Below are positions 12,156 through 16,470 of a stretch of 16,470 bases of DNA, piece after piece; position 1 is the stretch's first letter, and each line of letters opens with the position of its first letter. The stretch lies in contig CAJUCO010000049.1 in NCBI GenBank assembly GCA_910585245.1, positions 1-16,470 on the forward strand, written 5' to 3'. Made by a program: the position numbers and the translations under genes. A model generated the notes under the pieces. It saw nothing but the letters and a program-made list of their open reading frames with translations. It was not told where the DNA came from and made no database searches. Origin of the DNA: an uncultured Oscillibacter sp. (lineage in GTDB: Bacteria > Bacillota > Clostridia > Oscillospirales > Oscillospiraceae).

Positions 12156-13334
12156 ATGAACGAGCTGGAACTTAAATACGGCTGCAATCCCAACCAAAAG
12201 CCCTCCCGCATCTTCATGAAAGACGGCGGGGACCTGCCCCTGAGCGTTTTAAACGGCAAGCCCGGTTATATCAACTTCCTGGACGCCCTGAACGCCTGGC
12301 AGCTGGCCCGGGAATTGAAAGAGGCCACCGGCCTTCCCTCCGCCGCCAGCTTCAAGCACGTCTCCCCCGCCGGGGCCGCCGTGGGTCTGCCCCTCAGCGA
12401 GACGGACCGGAAACTCTATTTTGTGGACGAATCCGCGGACCTCTCCCCCACCGCCTGCGCCTATATCCGGGCCCGGGGGGCGGACCGCCTGTGCTCCTAT
12501 GGCGACTGGGCGGCCCTCTCCGACGTCTGCGACGCCGCAACGGCCCGGTATCTCAAGGCCGAGGTCTCTGACGGCATCATCGCCCCGGGCTACACCGGCG
12601 AGGCCCTGGAGATCTTGAAGACCAAGAAAAAAGGCGGGTACAACGTGGTTCAAATCGCCCCGGATTACCAGCCCGCCCCTCAGGAGTACAAGGACGTCTT
12701 CGGCGTCACCTTCCAGCAGGGCCGGAACACCTACAAGATCAGCCCGGAGCTTCTCACCAACATTGTGACGAAAAACCGCGACCTGCCGGACGCGGCGAAA
12801 ACCGACATGATGGTGGCCCTGATCACCCTGAAATACACCCAGTCCAACTCCGTCTGCTATGTGAAAAACGGGCAGGCCATCGGCGTGGGGGCGGGCCAGC
12901 AAAGCCGCATCCACTGCACCCGTCTGGCCGGAACCAAGGCGGACAACTGGTGGCTTCGCCAGCACCCGCAAGTCTTGGCCCTGCCCTTCCTGGAAAACGT
13001 CCGCCGCCCGGACCGGGACAATGCCATCGACGTGTACCTCTCCGACGAGTGGGAGGACCTGTTGGCGAACGGCGCGTGGCAGACTGTCTTTAAAGAGCGT
13101 CCCCAGCCCCTGAGTGCGGAGAAACAAAAAGCCTGGATCGCCAGGCAGAGCGGCGTCACCTGTGGCTCCGACGCCTTCTTCCCCTTCGGGGACAACGTGG
13201 AACGGGCCCGGAAAAGCGGCGTGGCGTTCATCGTCCAACCAGGCGGAAGCATCCGGGATGACCATGTCATCGAAACCGCCGACAAATACGGCATGACCAT
13301 GTGCTTCACGGGTATGCGCTTGTTCCACCATTGA
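12156..13334 (+). CDS. purH: Stand-alone AICAR transformylase (PurH C-terminal half only)
   Basis: This 392-aa enzyme formylates AICAR with 10-formyl-tetrahydrofolate to give FAICAR. It starts with LKYGCNPNQKPS and LNGKPGYINFLDALNAW (residues 32-48) and has the catalytic Lys67-His68 in SFKHVSPAGAAVG. SDGIIAPGYT, KYTQSNSVCYVKNGQAIGVGAGQQSR and the FVQPGGSIRD-like IVQPGGSIRD near the end complete the domain. Ordinary bacterial PurH is about 510-530 aa with an MGS-like IMP cyclohydrolase domain in front. That domain is absent, and the gene has a clean own start: AAAGGAG eight bases before ATG 12156. The last step to IMP must therefore be done by another protein, not in this window. It follows the HEAT-like gene and precedes purD after 170 bases. 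Confidence 0.93.
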   Translation: MNELELKYGCNPNQKPSRIFMKDGGDLPLSVLNGKPGYINFLDALNAWQLARELKEATGLPSAASFKHVSPAGAAVGLPLSETDRKLYFVDESADLSPTACAYIRARGADRLCSYGDWAALSDVCDAATARYLKAEVSDGIIAPGYTGEALEILKTKKKGGYNVVQIAPDYQPAPQEYKDVFGVTFQQGRNTYKISPELLTNIVTKNRDLPDAAKTDMMVALITLKYTQSNSVCYVKNGQAIGVGAGQQSRIHCTRLAGTKADNWWLRQHPQVLALPFLENVRRPDRDNAIDVYLSDEWEDLLANGAWQTVFKERPQPLSAEKQKAWIARQSGVTCGSDAFFPFGDNVERARKSGVAFIVQPGGSIRDDHVIETADKYGMTMCFTGMRLFHH

Positions 13335-13355
13335 GCTCCCCCCCGCCATCAGCCA

Positions 13356-13428
13356 CGCCGCCCCACTTTTTGCGGCGCCTTTGCAAAACAGGAGGCGCTT
13401 CCAAAATTCTGCTTCGCCCCGGTTTTTT
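13356..13428 (+). promoter_or_regulatory. Possible attenuator between purH and purD
   Basis: CGCCGC (13356-13361) can pair with GCGGCG (13372-13377), or GCGCCT (13375-13380) can pair with AGGCGC (13393-13398). The two stems share bases and exclude each other. A weaker GGCG/CGCC pairing (13394-13397 with 13415-13418) precedes a T6 run at 13423-13428. This could be a terminator or attenuator setting purD-purL expression. No convincing promoter is visible in 13335-13504. Confidence 0.3.
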
Positions 13429-13504
13429 CACCTCCCGGGCGGCACAGGCACCACCCAACGGAAAAACCCCCTAACGCTTTTTGAGAGAGAAAGGATGCTT
13501 TGCC

Positions 13505-14788
13505 ATGAACCTTCTGGTCGTTGGCGGCGGCGGCCGCGAACACGCCATCATCAAGAAATTGAAGGAAAATCCCACGGTTGAAACCATCTACGCCCTCCCC
13601 GGAAACGGCGGCATCGCCCAGGACGCGGTGTGCGTCCCCTCCATCGGAGCCAAGGACATTGCGAAAATCGTGGACTTCGCCACGTCTCATTCCGTCGATT
13701 TCGCCGTGGTGGCCCCGGACGACCCCCTGGCCCTGGGCTGCGTGGACCGGCTCCACGAGGCGGGAATTCCCTGCTTTGGCCCGGTTGCCAGGGCCGCCCG
13801 CATCGAGTCCAGCAAGGTCTTTGCCAAGAATCTGATGAGGAAATACGGCATCCCCACCGCCCGGTATGAGGTCTTCGGCGACCCCGCCAAGGCCCTGGCC
13901 TACTTGAGAGAAACGGCCTGTTTCCCCATTGTCGTCAAGGCCGACGGTCTGGCCCTGGGCAAGGGCGTGCTGATTCCCCAAAATCTCCAGGAGGCGGAGG
14001 CCGCCGTCAAGTCCATTATGGAGGACAAGGCCTTTGGCGACTCCGGAAACGAAATCGTCATCGAGGAGTTCCTGACCGGCCCTGAGGTCAGCGTCCTGGC
14101 CTTCACCGACGGGACCGCCATTGTCCCCATGGTCTCCTCCATGGACCACAAACGGGCCGGAGACGGGGACACCGGCCCCAACACCGGCGGCATGGGCACC
14201 GTGGCTCCCAACCCCTGCTACACGCCGGAGGTTGCGGCAAAGTGCATGGAGAAAATCTTTCTCCCCACTCTGGCCGCCATGCGGGCGGAGGGCTGCCCCT
14301 TCAAGGGCTGCCTCTACTTCGGCCTGATGCTCACCCCCGACGGGCCCAGGGTCATCGAGTACAACTGCCGCTTTGGCGACCCGGAAACTCAGGTGGTCCT
14401 CCCCCTGCTGAAAACGGACCTTTTGACCGTCATGCTGGCCGTGGAGGGCGAAACCCTGGGAGAGCTCCAAGTGGAGTGGACCGGCGGCTCCGCCGCCTGC
14501 GTCGTCCTGGCCTCTCAGGGTTACCCCGGCGGCTATGAAACCGGCAAGGAGATCACCGTCCCCGAGGACCTCCCCGCAAACGTCACTGTCTACCACGCCG
14601 GGGACAAGCTGCCGGAAGACGGCAAACTTGTCACCGGCGGAGGGCGGGTCCTGGGCGTCACCGCCACCGGCGAAACGCTAAGCGCCGCGCTGGAGGCCGC
14701 CTATGCCGCCGCGGAGCGGGTTACCTTCGACGGCAAATATCTGCGCCGGGACATCGGACAGCGGGCCCTCCGGGCCCTGGAGGGATAA
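13505..14788 (+). CDS. purD: Phosphoribosylamine-glycine ligase (GAR synthetase)
   Basis: This 427-aa ATP-grasp enzyme joins glycine to phosphoribosylamine, the product of PurF. The N-terminal GGGGREHA is at residues 7-14. ESSKVFAKNLMRKYGIPTA, the ATP-grasp VVKADGLALGKGV, EEFLTGPEVSV and DHKRAGDGDTGPNTGGMGT follow, then the Mg-binding EYNCRFGDPETQ. The family GPEAPL loop appears as APDDPLALG, a mild variation. I choose ATG 13505, with AAGGA nine bases upstream. The frame extends left to 13481, but those codons lie before the family N-terminus. Only one base separates its stop from the purL start. Confidence 0.96.
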   Translation: MNLLVVGGGGREHAIIKKLKENPTVETIYALPGNGGIAQDAVCVPSIGAKDIAKIVDFATSHSVDFAVVAPDDPLALGCVDRLHEAGIPCFGPVARAARIESSKVFAKNLMRKYGIPTARYEVFGDPAKALAYLRETACFPIVVKADGLALGKGVLIPQNLQEAEAAVKSIMEDKAFGDSGNEIVIEEFLTGPEVSVLAFTDGTAIVPMVSSMDHKRAGDGDTGPNTGGMGTVAPNPCYTPEVAAKCMEKIFLPTLAAMRAEGCPFKGCLYFGLMLTPDGPRVIEYNCRFGDPETQVVLPLLKTDLLTVMLAVEGETLGELQVEWTGGSAACVVLASQGYPGGYETGKEITVPEDLPANVTVYHAGDKLPEDGKLVTGGGRVLGVTATGETLSAALEAAYAAAERVTFDGKYLRRDIGQRALRALEG

Positions 14789-14789
14789 T

Positions 14790-16470
14790 ATGGTACGTCG
14801 CATTTATGTAGAAAAACGCCCCGGCCTCAGCCCCGAGGCCGGGGGCCTTCTGGCGGACCTGCGGGACTTTCTGGGCATCCGGGGCATCACCGGCATCCGG
14901 ATTCTACACCGCTACGACGTGGAGCATCTGGACGGAGAGGCCTTTGAAAAAGCCCGCCGGACCGTCTTCTCCGAGCCCCAAGTGGATATCGTCTGGGACG
15001 AAACGGTCCCTGCCGCCGGGGACACTCCCCATTGGTCCCTGGCGGTGGAGGCCCTGCCGGGGCAGTTTGACCAGCGGGCGGATTCCGCCGCCCAGTGCAT
15101 CCAGCTGATGACCGGCGGCGAACGGCCTCTGGTGCGGACCGCCACGGAGTACCGGTTCGAAAGCGCCGGGGAGGGGCCCTTCCCCTTTACAAAGGAGAAT
15201 CAGCTGAAAATCCGCCGCCACCTCATCAACCCCGTAGAGAGCCGGGAGGCGTCCCTGGACAAGCCCGCCACCCTGGTGCAGGAACACCCGGTCCCGGACC
15301 ACGTGGAGACGGTCTCCGGCTTCACCGCCATGAAGAAAGCGGACCTTCAGGCCCTGCTGGAGAAGCTGGGTCTGGCCATGGACCTGGACGATCTCAACCT
15401 CCTCCAGACTTATTTCCGGAACACGGAGAAGCGAGACCCCACCATCACGGAGGTCCGGGTGGTGGACACCTACTGGTCCGACCACTGCCGCCACACCACC
15501 TTCTCCACCCACATTGACGGCAGCGAAATCCAGGACCCCACCGTCAAGCAGGCCTATGACCACTATCTAAGATTGCGAAGCGAGGTCTATGGCGAGAGGG
15601 CCAAAGACCGCCCCGAAACCCTGATGGACATTGCCACCATCGCCGCCAAGGCCCTGAAAAAGCGGGGCCTCCTTCCCCAGCTGGACGAGAGTGAGGAGAT
15701 CAACGCCTGCTCCATCCACGTCCCGGCGGTGGTGGACGGCGAGACCCAGGACTGGCTGCTGATGTTCAAAAACGAGACCCACAACCACCCCACGGAGATC
15801 GAGCCCTTCGGCGGCGCGGCCACCTGCATCGGCGGGTGCATCCGGGACCCCCTGTCCGGCCGGGCCTATGTCCATCAGGCCATGCGCCTCACCGGCTGCG
15901 GCGACCCCCGAACGCCCGTTGAAAAAACGATTCCCGGCAAGCTGCCTCAGCGGAAACTCTGCCAGACGGCGGCGGCGGGCTATTCCTCCTACGGCAACCA
16001 GATCGGTCTGGCCACCGGCCACGTGGCGGAGGTCTACCACCCGGGATACGTGGCCAAGCATTTAGAGGTGGGCGCCGTGGTGGGCGCGGCCCCGGCGAAG
16101 AATGTCCGGCGGGAACGGCCCGCCCCCGGGGACGTGGTCATCCTTCTGGGGGGCCGCACGGGCCGGGACGGCATCGGCGGAGCCACCGGCTCCTCCAAGA
16201 GCCACAACCAAAAATCTCTCCAGACCATGGCCAGCGAGGTCCAGAAGGGCAACGCCCCGGAGGAGCGGAAGATCCAGCGCCTCTTCCGGGACGGAAGGGT
16301 CACCCGCCTCATCAAGCGCTGCAACGACTTTGGCGCGGGAGGCGTATCCGTCGCCATCGGCGAACTGGCGGACGGTCTCACCATCGACCTGGACGCGGTG
16401 CGGAAGAAATACGACGGCCTGGACGGCACGGAGCTTGCCATCTCCGAGAGCCAGGAGCGCATGGCGGTGG
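14790..16470 (+). CDS. purL: Phosphoribosylformylglycinamidine synthase, long clostridial type (3' end beyond window)
   Basis: The first 560 codons of FGAM synthase are present; the gene runs off the right edge. The enzyme converts FGAR to FGAM with glutamine and ATP. In this long form the PurS-like, synthase and glutaminase parts form one chain of roughly 1200 residues. The N-terminal PurS-like part spans about 1-85. The linker FTAMKKADLQALLEKLGL leads into the synthase block with TYWSDHCRHTTF (His232 region) and KNETHNHPTEIEPFGGAATC (about 327-346). ILLGGRTGRDGIGGATGSS and RLIKRCNDFGAGGVSVAIGEL follow. ATG 14790 starts one base after the purD stop, with GGAGGG five bases upstream inside purD. 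The glutaminase domain cannot be judged here. Confidence 0.95.
   Translation, partial: MVRRIYVEKRPGLSPEAGGLLADLRDFLGIRGITGIRILHRYDVEHLDGEAFEKARRTVFSEPQVDIVWDETVPAAGDTPHWSLAVEALPGQFDQRADSAAQCIQLMTGGERPLVRTATEYRFESAGEGPFPFTKENQLKIRRHLINPVESREASLDKPATLVQEHPVPDHVETVSGFTAMKKADLQALLEKLGLAMDLDDLNLLQTYFRNTEKRDPTITEVRVVDTYWSDHCRHTTFSTHIDGSEIQDPTVKQAYDHYLRLRSEVYGERAKDRPETLMDIATIAAKALKKRGLLPQLDESEEINACSIHVPAVVDGETQDWLLMFKNETHNHPTEIEPFGGAATCIGGCIRDPLSGRAYVHQAMRLTGCGDPRTPVEKTIPGKLPQRKLCQTAAAGYSSYGNQIGLATGHVAEVYHPGYVAKHLEVGAVVGAAPAKNVRRERPAPGDVVILLGGRTGRDGIGGATGSSKSHNQKSLQTMASEVQKGNAPEERKIQRLFRDGRVTRLIKRCNDFGAGGVSVAIGELADGLTIDLDAVRKKYDGLDGTELAISESQERMAV

Noticed and set aside
10037..12259. 740-codon open frame on the minus strand
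   Set aside because: Same cause; it lies across three well-supported plus-strand genes and has no ribosome binding site.
13349..14596. 415-codon open frame opposite purD
   Set aside because: Antisense shadow of purD with a Gly/Asp/His-rich translation.

Overview
The window is GC-rich, with low-GC Gram-positive style genetics: strong AGGAGG-type ribosome binding sites, sigma-A promoters, an ECF sigma/anti-sigma pair, a GntR/UTRA regulator, a 3D-domain cell-wall protein and a long clostridial-type PurL. This points to a high-GC member of the Clostridia, such as the Oscillospiraceae (Oscillibacter/Flavonifractor-like gut anaerobes). The taxon is inferred from gene style, not from a marker gene. 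No tRNA, rRNA, CRISPR array or insertion sequence was seen.

Left part (1-2717, minus strand): a three-gene operon of dusB (tRNA-dihydrouridine synthase), an ECF sigma factor and a membrane-anchored zf-HC2 anti-sigma factor. Both junctions are 4-bp ATGA overlaps. A good promoter lies at 2689-2717. Facing it, from 2942 rightwards, a strong promoter and a ~165-nt structured leader drive a secreted, G5-like plus 3D-domain cell-wall protein (3143-4225), which ends at a clear intrinsic terminator.

Right part (4385-16470, plus strand): a GntR/UTRA regulator has a near-perfect operator on its own promoter and heads a long purine biosynthesis cluster. The order is purE, purC, a 45-aa membrane micro-protein, a purF-like gene, a DUF3795 Cys-rich gene, purM, purN, a DUF1266-DUF2185 fusion, a HEAT-like/Cys-pair protein, a stand-alone AICAR transformylase (purH C-terminal half), purD and purL (cut by the window edge). 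Close spacing and several overlaps suggest one or a few transcripts.

The most unusual points are these. (1) The PurF homologue keeps its PRPP loop and Fe-S cysteines but has lost the N-terminal Cys nucleophile and the other glutaminase residues. (2) An unlisted 45-codon gene with its own strong ribosome binding site lies directly between purC and purF; its N-terminus resembles a conserved motif of Na+-pumping decarboxylase beta subunits. (3) AICAR transformylase lacks the IMP cyclohydrolase domain, and no cyclohydrolase is in the window. (4) PurE is of class-I sequence with no purK beside it. (5) Three non-purine genes (DUF3795, DUF1266-DUF2185, HEAT-like) are embedded in the cluster. A speculative unifying reading is a purine pathway adapted to an ammonia- and CO2-rich anaerobic niche.
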